A DNA stretch of 61,788 nt from Gammaproteobacteria bacterium (GCA_021773555.1 JAJFKA010000046.1:1-61788); one strand, 5' to 3'; positions 45,485-55,454 are shown, counted from the first letter of the stretch. Notes: a model not told the origin generated them from the sequence alone. Translations and numbers: made by a program.

Positions 45485-48400
45485 ATGAGCGCAACTCAAG
45501 ACTATGTAGCGCTGGACTGGATCAAGGGTGAGATTTCCCAGACACTCGAGCAGGCACGTCACGCGCTCGAAGCCGTCGCGGAATCTCCGGATGATGCCAG
45601 CAGCATGAGATCCTGCCTGACCTCTCTGCATCAGGTCCATGGAACCATGAAAATGGTGGAGCTTGCCGGTCCTTCTCAGGTCGCTGAGGAAATGGAGCAA
45701 CTCGCCCAGGCGCTAATGAATGCCAGCGTCCCGGATACGCGACAAGCCCAGGAAGTTCTGATGCAGTCGATCCTGCAAATGCCCGGATATCTGGACCTTA
45801 TCCAGAGAGAACAGAGTGACAGTGAAAAGAACTATCTGCCACTGGTTAACAACCTGCGCGTGGCTCGCGGCGAATCGCGTATTGGCGGGGTAGTCTCGGA
45901 AGAACCTGTAGGCCACGATCTTTCACCTGTGACCAAAGCCCCGGCTGCAAGTGTAGTTGATGCTTATGTTTCGGCTAACGGTCCGGCAACGCTACCGAAG
46001 CTGAAACAGCGCTATAAGCAAGCACTGGCTGCCCTGGTGAAAAGAGAAAATGCTCGCGAGAACCTGAACATGATTGGCAAGGTGTTCTCGATGCTGGTGA
46101 AGGTTTGCGGTGACTCGCCAGTCGGTAACCTCGCTCAGCTCGGACTGGCGCTTGTCGAAGGCGTTGCTACCGGTGCAATAAAACTGAGTGCACCCGTCGC
46201 GAACGCCTTGCGCAGCCTTGACGACGAGATTGTCCGTCTGGCGGAGGGCGGTGCTGAGGCACTTTCTGACCCCGTTTCTTCGGAAACCGCTCTTGAAGTG
46301 CTGGAACTCATTGAGACCGCCAGTAAAGATACCGCAAGGATATTGATCGCACGGAAGCTGTTTACGGCAGGTGATGCTGCCGGGGATCAGGGATCTGAGA
46401 CTGTCACTATTGGTCCTGATGATGAAACTCTCGCGGCAGTTGCGGGAATTTTGATTGAGGAACTGCGCAGCATTACGGATAAGCTCGATCTGTATGTGCG
46501 GTCCGCCGACAGAAGTACCAGCGCCCTGGTTGAGTTGTTACCAGGTCTGGAACAAATTTCGAGCACTTTGAATATCGTTAAACTGGAAGAGCACCAGGAC
46601 GCGGTTGTCAGGCAGATTGCCTTTATCAAGGAGAACGAACAGTCAGGCGCGGTGCTTGAGGAAGAAGCCCTGCTGGATATGGCGAAAGATCTGTTAAAAG
46701 TTGAATCGGTACTCGCCGCCATCGTTGGTGAATCTGATGACGGACCAGACGGTGATAGCTTCGGTGATCTGGATGAAGCGCAGGCCGCTGTGATCCGGGA
46801 AACGCGAACCGGCCTGGCGCAATGCAGAGACCGACTGATTGATTATGTTTCTTCGAATTTTGATCGCTCTAAAATTGAGTCGCTTCCCGCTGAACTCCAT
46901 GATCTGCGCGGTGGATTGCTGATTGTTAACCAACAAAGATCCAGCGAGGTGTTAATTGCCGCGTCGCGGTATGTGCAATCGGCCTTGCTGGACAATGACC
47001 AGACGCCTGAGTTGTCTGCCATGGACGACCTGGCGGATGCGATCACGAGCATTGACTACTTCCTCGAGCGACTGCTCGAAAACTCCCGTGATCCCTATTT
47101 ACAGATGGTAGAGGTCGCCGAGACTGCGGTGGCGAAGCTCGGTTTTGTTTCAGGAGAGGAAGACGTTGTTGGGACGTCTGAGGAGATTGCTGAAGCAATC
47201 GAAGAAGAAGAGCAGGCCACTCTTGTAGACGAAACCGTCGTTGAAGAAATTGTTGCTGAAGAACTTGTAGATGAAGAACTGGTAGAAGACGACAGTTATG
47301 AAGCGATTCCGGAACCTGATCTTGAGGAGATTAATCCGCAGGAAGAGGCCGAAGCCTTCGTAATTGAAGAGGTGGCTGAGGAAGCATTTGAGCCTGCAGA
47401 GGATGCGCATGAATTGGATGCCCCTGAGCTCCCGGCCGATGAGCCTTCGAGCCAGGAGGCGGAAGTCGCCCCCGTTACCCAGAGCCCTGCAGATGAGCCA
47501 GGTGGGGATAAGGCTGCAGAAGAAACTGCAGATGACGAACTTATTGATGATGAGATCCTTGAGATCTTCGCTGAAGAGATTGAAGAAGTTCTTGAGACGC
47601 TGAATGAATTTTTCCCGGCCTGGCAAAGTGACTTCAGTAATAGTGAAGCAATGACGGAGCTGCGCCGAGCATTTCACACCCTGAAAGGCAGTGGGCGAAT
47701 GGTCGGCGCGACGGTGCTCGGGGAACTTGCGTGGTCGGTTGAGAATATGCTCAACCGGGTAATTGATCAGACCATCCAACCCAGTGTGGGTATGGCGACT
47801 ATGATTGCCGAAGTCATTGGGCGTGTGCCGGAGGGGTTGGAATACTTTAAAAATCAGGATCAGCAATCGTTCCTTGTTGATGAACTGGTCGCGCGGGTGG
47901 AGGCGTTGGCCAGCGGAGAAGCACCCCTGCAGACGCAGTCGCCTGCCGATTCCCCTGTTGCCCCGGATGATGCTGCGGTAACCGAAGTGGAAGAGCCAGC
48001 CGAACCGTCGCTGGTCGGGGAATCGCCCGAAGAAGTTGTCGAGGACGATGAGTTCGAGTTTGAGCTTGACGAAACTGCGGCCGAGCCCGAGTCTGTGGCG
48101 GACGCTGAAGTCGTGGATGCCGCGGATCTTGAAACTGAACCAGAACCAGAACCAGAACCGGTTGATTTTGGCCTGGCAGACGTGGCTGAGGAAGTTGAAG
48201 CGAATCTCGAGGAGGAGGTATTCCTCGAGACTGTCGACGAAGCGGAAGAAGTGTTGGATATTCCGGGAGCAGACGAACTGGTCGAAGGCTTTGACCTGCC
48301 GGATGCACTCGATGGGCTTGAGTTGGATGACCTGGCACTCGACGATATTCTGCCTGCAGAAGTGCTGTCATTAGAGGAATCACCACAAGAAGGGATACCA

Positions 48401-51400
48401 GAGGAAGCGCTCGAAGAAGTTGATGCAGGGCAAATGACTGGCACTCCGGAATCTGATACTGCTTTGCCGGTTGACGCCCTGACGACTGAAGAGCTGGCAG
48501 ATGCCGATGATTTTGAACTCGATGATATCTTTGTCATCGAGGCAAATGAACGACTGGAGGTGGTTCGAGCGTTCCTGACTTCTCCGGGAGAAGTGAGCGG
48601 CGACCTTGTTGCCGCCTTCCATACCCTGAAAGGCAGCGCCGCCATGGCGGAGATCCCGAGTATCTCGAGAATAGCCGCACCGCTGGAACAGCTTGCCAAT
48701 CAATACCTGACACAGAATCTGGCGGTTGATGAAACCCTGGTAGGACTCGTTGCCAGGGGCGGAGCACTTATGGCCGCGGTCGTTGCTGATCTCGACGCCT
48801 ATCGGGACCATCTTGACGGGATTGAAGCTTTCGAATCGGATGTCGGCCAGGGCACGGCCCAGCGACCCGATCTGGTCTTTAACTTCGAGAAAATCAGGTT
48901 ACTCAGTCAGGAAGAGGTTGTTTCTGAGAACTGGCAGCCGGAATACCTGGCTGCAGTACGCGATGAGTTGGAACACGCTGGTGAACAGGCAGTGGAACTT
49001 GGCCAGCTGGAATTACAGGCTCTAATAGAGGCGTTACTCTCGGTATACAACCTGGAAATGGCTGCGCCTGACGAGTTCGTGATTGCGACGCTTGGTGCGG
49101 CGCATGAACAACTGGTGAGCATGTTTGATCACATAGCTTCAGGTCTCTCCGTTGAGTCCGCCGCGGATATCATCCAGATACTAAAAACCCTCGAGCCTGC
49201 CGAAGCGCAAGAGCTCGCTGATGTGCTCGACACTGAGGATACAGGTGAGCTGGCTGAAGCGCCTGACCAGGAGAGCACACCGACCCCGGCGGGAACCTTA
49301 TTGCCGGAAGACGATGTGGATCCGGATATCCTGCCTATTTTTCTGGAAGAGGCAGATGAACTGCTTGAAGGGATCGATCAGTCGATTCTGGAGTGGAGTG
49401 AAGATTCAGGTGCGCTCGGCAACCTTGATAATCTGTTGAGGCATTTGCACACCCTGAAGGGTGGTTCGCGAATGGCCGGGTTGAATAGTCTTGGTGAATT
49501 TACTCACAACTTCGAAACAGTACTGATTGGTGTGCAGCAAAATCCGGTGGAATTTGATGAGGCCTTTTTCGCGATCCTCAATCAACGCCAGGATGAAATC
49601 ACGCGCCGGGTAGAGATCTACCGGAAATTTGAAAGTGGTGATGTCAGCGCACAGGACCTGGCGTCCATGCGATTCGATCAGGTGCCTGAAACAGGCGCAG
49701 TATCAATTATAGAGCCGACGGACCTTGCGGTTGAAGCAGCCGAAGAGGCACCGATTGCCGCGATTGATTTGCCTGCTGACCAGATAGATGAGGATGTTTT
49801 ACCCATCTTCCTCGAAGAGACCGATGAACTGCTTGAAGGTATTGATGAAAGCATCCAGCACTGGAGCGAGAATCCTGCTGGCAGCGAACACCTGGACAAC
49901 TTGCTCCGCCATTTGCATACCCTGAAGGGTGGTGCACGAATGGCGGGAATGAACAGCCTCGGGGAATATACCCACAACTTTGAAAGTTACCTGATTGGTA
50001 TTCAGCAAAAACCGGTGGACATGGGTGCTCAGTTTTTTGGGTTGCTGAACCAGCGCCAGGACGAGATTACCCGCAGGGTTGGTATTTACACAAAACTCGC
50101 CAGCGGCGAGGCCAGCGCAGAAGAACTTGCGTCGTTAACCAAAGAAGTTGCAGGTACGCCTGTGTCAGCGGAATCGGGGGAACAGTTATCCACCGCAGAA
50201 CCGGTCGTGGCCGACCAGGAGGCGGACAGATCCCCGCCGACACCGGCATCCCAGGCACAGGAAATGGTGCGGGTTTCCTCAGACCTGCTCGAATCACTGG
50301 TCAGCCTTGCAGGTGAATCAAGCATCACCCGGGGTCGCGTTGAACAGCAAATCTCAGACTTCGGTGAAGCCCTGCAGGAAATGGAGGAAACCATTGGCCG
50401 TATCAGAGAGCAGGTGCGACGCCTGGAAATAGAAGCGGAATCCCGTGAGACCCTGATTCGAACGCACTCAACTGAAGACTCGGATTACGATGAGTTGGAA
50501 ATGGACCGATATACCATGCTTCAGGAGATTTCGAGAACCCTGAGCGAAAGTTCTTCGGACATGCTGGATCTGAAGGAAACCCTGGTCAACCGTAGTCGTG
50601 ACGCGGAAACACTGCTACATCAACAAGCGAGAATCGGTAGTGAACTGCAAGAAGGTCTAACGAGAACACGCATGGTGCCATTTGCCAGGCTGATTCCGAG
50701 GCTGCGTAGAATCGTCAGGCAGGTTAGTGGCGAAATTGGAAAATCAGTCAGGTTTGATGCTTTTAACATAGAAGGCGAACTGGACAGAACTGTCCTGGAG
50801 CGCATCGTCGCCCCACTCGAACACATGTTGCGCAATGCCGTGGACCATGGCATTGAATCAACCGAAGACCGTGCGAAAGCCGGTAAGTCAGAACAGGGTC
50901 GCATCAGTTTGAGACTGTCCAGAGAGGGTGGCTACGTGATCCTGAATGTCAGCGATGACGGCGGTGGTATCAACGTTGATGCGGTTCGGACCAAAGCCAT
51001 CGAACGCGGATTGATCACAGAAGAAACGACCCTCACTGACCAGGAGATTATGCAGTTCATTATGGATGCCGGCTTCAGTACCGCCCAGAAGCTTACCCAG
51101 ATTTCCGGGCGTGGTGTTGGTATGGACGTGGTCGTCAGCGAAATCAAGGCATTGGGTGGTTCTATCTCAATAGATTCAACTTACGGTGTGGGTACCGAAT
51201 TTACGATTCGTATTCCGTTTACGGTGTCCATCAACCGTGCACTGATGGTGGTGGTGCGCGAAGAGACCTACGCCGTCCCCCTGAATACGATTGAGGGCAT
51301 TGTGCGGGTCAGCCCTTATGAACTTGAGGCCTACTACCAGCCCGATGCGCCTATGTTTGAATACGCCGGGCAACCTTATCGGCTGGGTTACATGGGTGAG

Positions 51401-52087
51401 ATGCTTGAAAACTCAGATGTCCCTGACCTTACTGGACAGGTCGCGCCCTTACCGGTGATTCTGGCCAGAAGTGGTGACAATGCCGTGGCACTGCAGGTAG
51501 ATCGAGTCATTGGTTCCAGGGAGGTCGTGGTAAAAACCCTCGGACCGCAGTTCAACGAGGTTGGCGGGCTCGCCGGTGCGACCGTGCTAGGTGATGGCAG
51601 TGTGGTTATTATTCTGGATGTCATGGCACTGGTGCGCTCCCACGATCTTCAGGCTGTTGCACCAGCTCCGGATAAACTCGAAGAGGTGTCCACAGAGCCA
51701 CAGCGCAAAGTCCGCCTGGTCATGATTGTGGACGACTCAGTGACCGTCCGAAAAGTGACTTCGCGTCTGATGGAGCGCCAGGGATTCGAGGTCGCCACCG
51801 CAAAAGATGGTGTCGACGCCATGAGCCAGTTGCAGGATATCTACCCGGATGTTGTGTTGCTGGATATTGAGATGCCAAAAATGGACGGCTTCGAGGTATT
51901 GCGTGCAGTCCGCCACGACGAAAGGTTGAAGCGTTTGCCGATCATCATGATCACGTCGAGAACGGGTGAAAAACACAAGCAGGAAGCGCTTGAGCTGGGC
52001 GTGAATCGCTATCTCGGTAAACCGTTCCAGGAAGCGAGTCTGCTTAGCACGATCGAAGAAGTGCTGAACGAATCGAAGAGTCTCTAG
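45485..52087 (+). CDS. chpA: Multi-Hpt hybrid chemotaxis histidine kinase ChpA/PilL
   Basis: A 2200-residue CheA-like kinase of the pilus chemosensory system. Four canonical HTLKG phosphotransfer sites lie at His731, His1046, His1322 and His1478; degenerate Hpt-like sites are HQVHG at His49 and HDLRG at His472. Then come a dimerisation coil (about 1570-1700), the ATPase domain (N-box MLRNAVDHG, Asn1784; SDDGGGI; GRGVGMDVV), a CheW domain (about 1910-2050) and a receiver with phospho-acceptor Asp2127 in VLLDIEMP. Two acidic, Ala/Pro/Glu-rich linkers (about 560-690 and 810-1010, including a Glu-Pro run) separate the Hpt domains. The Hpt domains at 1322 and 1478 are close copies. P. aeruginosa ChpA has the same plan, somewhat longer. 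Confidence 0.97.
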   Translation: MSATQDYVALDWIKGEISQTLEQARHALEAVAESPDDASSMRSCLTSLHQVHGTMKMVELAGPSQVAEEMEQLAQALMNASVPDTRQAQEVLMQSILQMPGYLDLIQREQSDSEKNYLPLVNNLRVARGESRIGGVVSEEPVGHDLSPVTKAPAASVVDAYVSANGPATLPKLKQRYKQALAALVKRENARENLNMIGKVFSMLVKVCGDSPVGNLAQLGLALVEGVATGAIKLSAPVANALRSLDDEIVRLAEGGAEALSDPVSSETALEVLELIETASKDTARILIARKLFTAGDAAGDQGSETVTIGPDDETLAAVAGILIEELRSITDKLDLYVRSADRSTSALVELLPGLEQISSTLNIVKLEEHQDAVVRQIAFIKENEQSGAVLEEEALLDMAKDLLKVESVLAAIVGESDDGPDGDSFGDLDEAQAAVIRETRTGLAQCRDRLIDYVSSNFDRSKIESLPAELHDLRGGLLIVNQQRSSEVLIAASRYVQSALLDNDQTPELSAMDDLADAITSIDYFLERLLENSRDPYLQMVEVAETAVAKLGFVSGEEDVVGTSEEIAEAIEEEEQATLVDETVVEEIVAEELVDEELVEDDSYEAIPEPDLEEINPQEEAEAFVIEEVAEEAFEPAEDAHELDAPELPADEPSSQEAEVAPVTQSPADEPGGDKAAEETADDELIDDEILEIFAEEIEEVLETLNEFFPAWQSDFSNSEAMTELRRAFHTLKGSGRMVGATVLGELAWSVENMLNRVIDQTIQPSVGMATMIAEVIGRVPEGLEYFKNQDQQSFLVDELVARVEALASGEAPLQTQSPADSPVAPDDAAVTEVEEPAEPSLVGESPEEVVEDDEFEFELDETAAEPESVADAEVVDAADLETEPEPEPEPVDFGLADVAEEVEANLEEEVFLETVDEAEEVLDIPGADELVEGFDLPDALDGLELDDLALDDILPAEVLSLEESPQEGIPEEALEEVDAGQMTGTPESDTALPVDALTTEELADADDFELDDIFVIEANERLEVVRAFLTSPGEVSGDLVAAFHTLKGSAAMAEIPSISRIAAPLEQLANQYLTQNLAVDETLVGLVARGGALMAAVVADLDAYRDHLDGIEAFESDVGQGTAQRPDLVFNFEKIRLLSQEEVVSENWQPEYLAAVRDELEHAGEQAVELGQLELQALIEALLSVYNLEMAAPDEFVIATLGAAHEQLVSMFDHIASGLSVESAADIIQILKTLEPAEAQELADVLDTEDTGELAEAPDQESTPTPAGTLLPEDDVDPDILPIFLEEADELLEGIDQSILEWSEDSGALGNLDNLLRHLHTLKGGSRMAGLNSLGEFTHNFETVLIGVQQNPVEFDEAFFAILNQRQDEITRRVEIYRKFESGDVSAQDLASMRFDQVPETGAVSIIEPTDLAVEAAEEAPIAAIDLPADQIDEDVLPIFLEETDELLEGIDESIQHWSENPAGSEHLDNLLRHLHTLKGGARMAGMNSLGEYTHNFESYLIGIQQKPVDMGAQFFGLLNQRQDEITRRVGIYTKLASGEASAEELASLTKEVAGTPVSAESGEQLSTAEPVVADQEADRSPPTPASQAQEMVRVSSDLLESLVSLAGESSITRGRVEQQISDFGEALQEMEETIGRIREQVRRLEIEAESRETLIRTHSTEDSDYDELEMDRYTMLQEISRTLSESSSDMLDLKETLVNRSRDAETLLHQQARIGSELQEGLTRTRMVPFARLIPRLRRIVRQVSGEIGKSVRFDAFNIEGELDRTVLERIVAPLEHMLRNAVDHGIESTEDRAKAGKSEQGRISLRLSREGGYVILNVSDDGGGINVDAVRTKAIERGLITEETTLTDQEIMQFIMDAGFSTAQKLTQISGRGVGMDVVVSEIKALGGSISIDSTYGVGTEFTIRIPFTVSINRALMVVVREETYAVPLNTIEGIVRVSPYELEAYYQPDAPMFEYAGQPYRLGYMGEMLENSDVPDLTGQVAPLPVILARSGDNAVALQVDRVIGSREVVVKTLGPQFNEVGGLAGATVLGDGSVVIILDVMALVRSHDLQAVAPAPDKLEEVSTEPQRKVRLVMIVDDSVTVRKVTSRLMERQGFEVATAKDGVDAMSQLQDIYPDVVLLDIEMPKMDGFEVLRAVRHDERLKRLPIIMITSRTGEKHKQEALELGVNRYLGKPFQEASLLSTIEEVLNESKSL
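49313..50140 (+). repeat. Tandemly duplicated Hpt-domain coding units in chpA
   Basis: Two units of about 355 bases each (about 49313-49671 and 49785-50140) encode nearly the same domain: LPIFLEE.DELLEGID, NLLRHLHTLKGG.RMAG.NSLGE.THNFE, LNQRQDEITRRV.IY. A diverged linker of about 115 bases separates them. The likeness far exceeds that to the other Hpt domains of the protein, which points to a late internal duplication. Confidence 0.85.
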
Positions 52088-52537
52088 GTGATTTCATCCT
52101 ATGTGGTGCCTATGCAAAAACAGGGGATCCTGTTGCCACAATCTTCGGTGGCTGAAATTATTCCCTATGAGCCACTGCAGAGGGTTGAGGGTACGCCGGA
52201 CTGGTTTCTCGGATTACTAGGCTGGCGTGGCCTGCAGGTTCCGGTAGCGTCCTTTGAAATGTTGACCGTGGAGCGGGCGAGTTTTTCACTGGTGAGTGTT
52301 TCCTCAGCTGGTCTGGTGATACTCAGGGGATTGAATGACCAGAATGAATTACCCTATCACGCAACGGTTGCGCAGACTGCGCCGCGCCTGGTCGAGATCT
52401 CCGAGGAAATGCTTTTCGAGACCGGCGATACACCGGAGAAAACCGAGTTGGTGCGGGTGCGCTTTCAGGACCAGATCCTGTCAATCCCTGACCTGGATTA
52501 CGTCGAAGTCTCGATTCGAAACGTGCTGATTGACTGA
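52088..52537 (+). CDS. chpC: CheW-like protein ChpC
   Basis: A 149-residue CheW-domain protein (MQKQGILLPQSSVAEIIPYEPLQRVEGTPDWFLGLLGWRGLQVPVASFEML) as ChpC of Pseudomonas, thought to couple extra receptors to the Chp kinase. The GTG start at 52088 abuts the chpA TAG with no gap. The gene that should lie between in Pseudomonas, chpB (methylesterase), is missing. Last gene of the plus-strand run; rsmE is convergent. Confidence 0.88.
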   Translation: MISSYVVPMQKQGILLPQSSVAEIIPYEPLQRVEGTPDWFLGLLGWRGLQVPVASFEMLTVERASFSLVSVSSAGLVILRGLNDQNELPYHATVAQTAPRLVEISEEMLFETGDTPEKTELVRVRFQDQILSIPDLDYVEVSIRNVLID

Positions 52538-52583
52538 TCAATCGGTATTTGCGAGAACGTCAGAGTTCGGCTGCGAGAACAAA

Positions 52584-53306
52584 TCAGAAGTCGCCCCAGT
52601 GCGCCTGAATCAGCGTCAGGAATACCAGTGGTGCCGTCTCAGCCCTGAGGATAAGGCGCCCTGCTTTAACTCGCTCAGCTCCTGCTGCGACAACCCTAAG
52701 CTCTTCTTCCCCGGTGAGCCCACCCTCCGGCCCAATTAGAATACTGACCGAAGCAGGATTACTCGATAGTGAACTGAGTCCGTGTTCAGCGGTGGGTGAG
52801 GCAATCAGATTCACTTCACAGTTAGCGGCTGACAGCCAGTTGTTCAATGTAGTCGGTTCGCTAATGTCGGGAAGGATTGTGCGTCCGCATTGTTCGGAGG
52901 CAGCCTCGACGATTGCCTGCCAATGAGCAAATCGCTTTATATACTGTTTCCGGGCAACGCTGGTATTGGCTGTCTCCACTGGAATGATGCGAGTCACCCC
53001 AAGCTCGGTTGCTTTCTGCAGGGCAGTGTTCATTGCGTCCCGTTTGGTTATTCCGAGGCCTAGTACGGTCGTTAGCAAAGGTTCTCGGCTCACTTCAAGA
53101 AAATCCGCGAGCATCACTTCGACCTGGCGCTTGTCAACTTTGATGATTCTACCAGGATATTCTCCCCCCGCGCCGTCGAACAGAATAACGGGATCATTGA
53201 GTTTCGATCTCAGTACATGCAAGACATGGTGGGCGAGTTTTTCGGGCAGCTTGATAGAGGTACCAGTCTGCAAGGGTGCATCGGTAAACAGCCTTGGAAT
53301 GTGCAA
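52584..53306 (-). CDS. rsmE: 16S rRNA (uracil1498-N3)-methyltransferase
   Basis: A 240-residue SPOUT-class enzyme. HIPRLFTDAPLQTGTSIKLPEKLAHHVLHVLR is the PUA-like N-terminus; the knot has SILIGPEGGLTGEEE and the end GRLILRAETAPLVFLTLIQ. Alone on its strand between chpC (convergent) and metF, five bases after the metF stop. Confidence 0.96.
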   Translation of the reverse strand: MHIPRLFTDAPLQTGTSIKLPEKLAHHVLHVLRSKLNDPVILFDGAGGEYPGRIIKVDKRQVEVMLADFLEVSREPLLTTVLGLGITKRDAMNTALQKATELGVTRIIPVETANTSVARKQYIKRFAHWQAIVEAASEQCGRTILPDISEPTTLNNWLSAANCEVNLIASPTAEHGLSSLSSNPASVSILIGPEGGLTGEEELRVVAAGAERVKAGRLILRAETAPLVFLTLIQAHWGDF

Positions 53307-53311
53307 GGGTG

Positions 53312-54148
53312 TCAGAGCCCGAGATTACGCCATAGCCTAAGCGTTGGCAGTGATTGATTCAGTGTATAGAAATGTAGCCCGGGCGCGCCGCCATCGAGTA
53401 GGCGCTGGCACAGATTTGTGACAACTTCTTCGCCGAATGCTTTCAGGCTCTGTGGATCATTCTCGTAGTCCTGCAAATGCTTGCTGATCCATCGCGGAAT
53501 TTCTGCTCCGCAATTGTGGGAGAAGCGCACGAGGCCGCGGAAGTTGGTAATTGGCATAATACCCGGGACGATAGGGATGTTGACGCCAAGGGCGGTGCAG
53601 TCATCCAGATAGCGAAAATAGGCGTCTGGGTTGTAGAAATACTGCGTGATTGCGCTGTTGGCGCCGGCGTCGACCTTTTGCTTGAAGTATTGCAGGTCCG
53701 CTTTGACGCTGGTCGATTCCGGGTGAATTTCTGGGTAAGCGGCAACTTCGATGTGAAAATGATCCCCGGTTTTCCTGCGGATAAATTCGACCAGTTGATT
53801 GGCATACGCGATATTGGTCGATGAGCCCATACCCGAGGGAATGTCCCCGCGCAGGGCGACGACTCTTTTCACACCAGCATTGCGGTAATCAAGAATAAGT
53901 TGTTCAATCTTTGCCTCGTCGTCCCCGCCAAAGGAAAGGTGTGGTGCGACCTCGCTGCCGGTTTTGTTGATGTCAAGCACGGCTTGCTTTGTACCTTCCT
54001 TGGTGGATCCCCCGGCGCCGTAGGTCACTGAGAAAAAGTGCGGGTTAAGTTTGACCAGCTTCTTATGGACGGATTTTACCTTCTCGATTGCTTCGGCATT
54101 TTTCGGTGCAGAAAATTCGAAGCTAAAACGTCGATCAGGACCTGACAT
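53312..54148 (-). CDS. metF: Methylenetetrahydrofolate reductase
   Basis: A 278-residue flavin TIM barrel that makes 5-methyltetrahydrofolate for methionine synthesis. FSFEFSAPKNAEAIEK (the usual form is FEFFPPK), SVTYGAGGSTKEGT, VVALRGDIPSG, VAAYPEIHPES and ITQYFYNPDAYFRYLDDC are the MetF signature blocks. The ATG at 54148 directly abuts the metK TAG stop. ahcY, which often lies between metK and metF in this group, is absent. Confidence 0.97.
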   Translation of the reverse strand: MSGPDRRFSFEFSAPKNAEAIEKVKSVHKKLVKLNPHFFSVTYGAGGSTKEGTKQAVLDINKTGSEVAPHLSFGGDDEAKIEQLILDYRNAGVKRVVALRGDIPSGMGSSTNIAYANQLVEFIRRKTGDHFHIEVAAYPEIHPESTSVKADLQYFKQKVDAGANSAITQYFYNPDAYFRYLDDCTALGVNIPIVPGIMPITNFRGLVRFSHNCGAEIPRWISKHLQDYENDPQSLKAFGEEVVTNLCQRLLDGGAPGLHFYTLNQSLPTLRLWRNLGL

Positions 54149-55306
54149 CTAGAGCGCCTTTGCCAACTCAGATGCCTTGTCGGTGCGCTCCCAGGTGAAG
54201 TCAGGCTCCGTTCTGCCGAAATGTCCATATGCTGCGGTTTGCTTGTAGATTGGTCGCTTCAGATCGAGCATCGCAATCAATCCTCTGGGGCGAAGGTCAA
54301 AGTGCTCGCGAACCAGTTTTTCGATGTCAGCTTCTGGTATTTTACCGGTGCCGAAGGTTTCAATGCTGATGGACGTGGGTTCGGCGACGCCGATAGCGTA
54401 AGAAATTTGTATTTCACACTTACTCGCCAGTCCTGCTGCAACGATATTTTTGGCGACGTATCGCCCCGCGTAAGCTGCACTGCGATCTACTTTCGACGGA
54501 TCCTTGCCACTGAAGGCTCCGCCGCCGTGACGTGCCATACCGCCGTAGGTGTCAACGATAATTTTTCGTCCGGTCAATCCGCAATCGCCGACGGGTCCAC
54601 CGATTACAAAATTACCCGTTGGATTAATGAAAAATTTAGTATCAGCGTGAAGCCAGTTGGCGGGAAGAACCGGCTTGATGATTTCTTCCATCACGGCTTC
54701 CTGCAGATCCTTGAGGGAAATATCTGGATCATGCTGGGTAGACAAAACGACCGCTTCGATCGCGACCGGTTGTCCCTTGCTGTCGTACTTAAAGGATATC
54801 TGGCTTTTGGCATCCGGTCGCAGGAATGTCAGGGCACCGCTTTTACGCACCTCGGCCTGTCGTTTCACCAGCAAGTGTGCATAGGTGATGGGTGCTGGCA
54901 TCAGGACTTCAGTCTCGTCCGTGGCGTACCCGAACATCAGGCCCTGGTCCCCTGCGCCCTGTTCATGGTCTTCTGAATCGTCAACCCCCATGGCAATGTC
55001 GGGTGACTGCTTACCGATTGCATTGATAATGGCACAGGAAGCGCCATCAAAGCCGACATCGGAACTGTTGTAGCCGATGTCGAGGATTACCTGGCGACAG
55101 AGCTCTTCCAGATCGATCCATGCAGTAGTGGTAATCTCACCGGCGATGATTACCATACCGGTTTTAACCATGGTCTCGCATGCAACTCGCGCGTTGACAT
55201 CTTCGCTGAGTATCGCATCGAGGATTGCATCCGATATCTGGTCAGCCATTTTATCAGGATGGCCCTCTGAGACCGATTCGGACGTAAAGGTAGTATTTGT
55301 TGCCAA
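54149..55306 (-). CDS. metK: S-adenosylmethionine synthetase
   Basis: A 385-residue enzyme making AdoMet from ATP and methionine. The start is a TTG at 55306 with AGGA nine bases upstream, giving [27 protein letters not shown], which matches the E. coli length; in-frame ATGs upstream carry no homology. Further motifs: [18 protein letters not shown]-type ([23 protein letters not shown]) and [12 protein letters not shown]. metF follows without spacer. No SAM- or SAH-type riboswitch recognised in the 181-base gap to tkt. Confidence 0.97.
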   Translation of the reverse strand: MATNTTFTSESVSEGHPDKMADQISDAILDAILSEDVNARVACETMVKTGMVIIAGEITTTAWIDLEELCRQVILDIGYNSSDVGFDGASCAIINAIGKQSPDIAMGVDDSEDHEQGAGDQGLMFGYATDETEVLMPAPITYAHLLVKRQAEVRKSGALTFLRPDAKSQISFKYDSKGQPVAIEAVVLSTQHDPDISLKDLQEAVMEEIIKPVLPANWLHADTKFFINPTGNFVIGGPVGDCGLTGRKIIVDTYGGMARHGGGAFSGKDPSKVDRSAAYAGRYVAKNIVAAGLASKCEIQISYAIGVAEPTSISIETFGTGKIPEADIEKLVREHFDLRPRGLIAMLDLKRPIYKQTAAYGHFGRTEPDFTWERTDKASELAKAL

Positions 55307-55425
55307 GTGACATATTCCTGGATGAGACGAGGACGCAATTCTACCGACACTCGACCTGCTTGCACAGCCTTGCAACCGTACCATCACTCATAAACGAATT
55401 GCATGTTGTTCATGACGGTTTGTCG

Positions 55426-55454
55426 TTGATGATTGTCAGGCGCTGGGAGAGAAT
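55426..55454 (+). promoter_or_regulatory. Candidate promoter for tkt-pgk
   Basis: TTGATG (55426-55431), 17-base spacer, GAGAAT (55449-55454): four of six consensus bases in each box. The transcript would begin about 30 bases before the tkt ATG. Confidence 0.4.

Noticed and set aside
47150-48699. Long minus-strand open frames (238 and 279 codons) inside chpA
   Set aside because: They mirror the acidic Glu/Ala/Pro-rich linkers of ChpA; their products are serine- or leucine/phenylalanine-biased low-complexity sequence with no ribosome site or family motif.
54221-54976. 251-codon plus-strand frame opposite metK
   Set aside because: Antisense shadow of metK, whose family motifs are complete on the minus strand.
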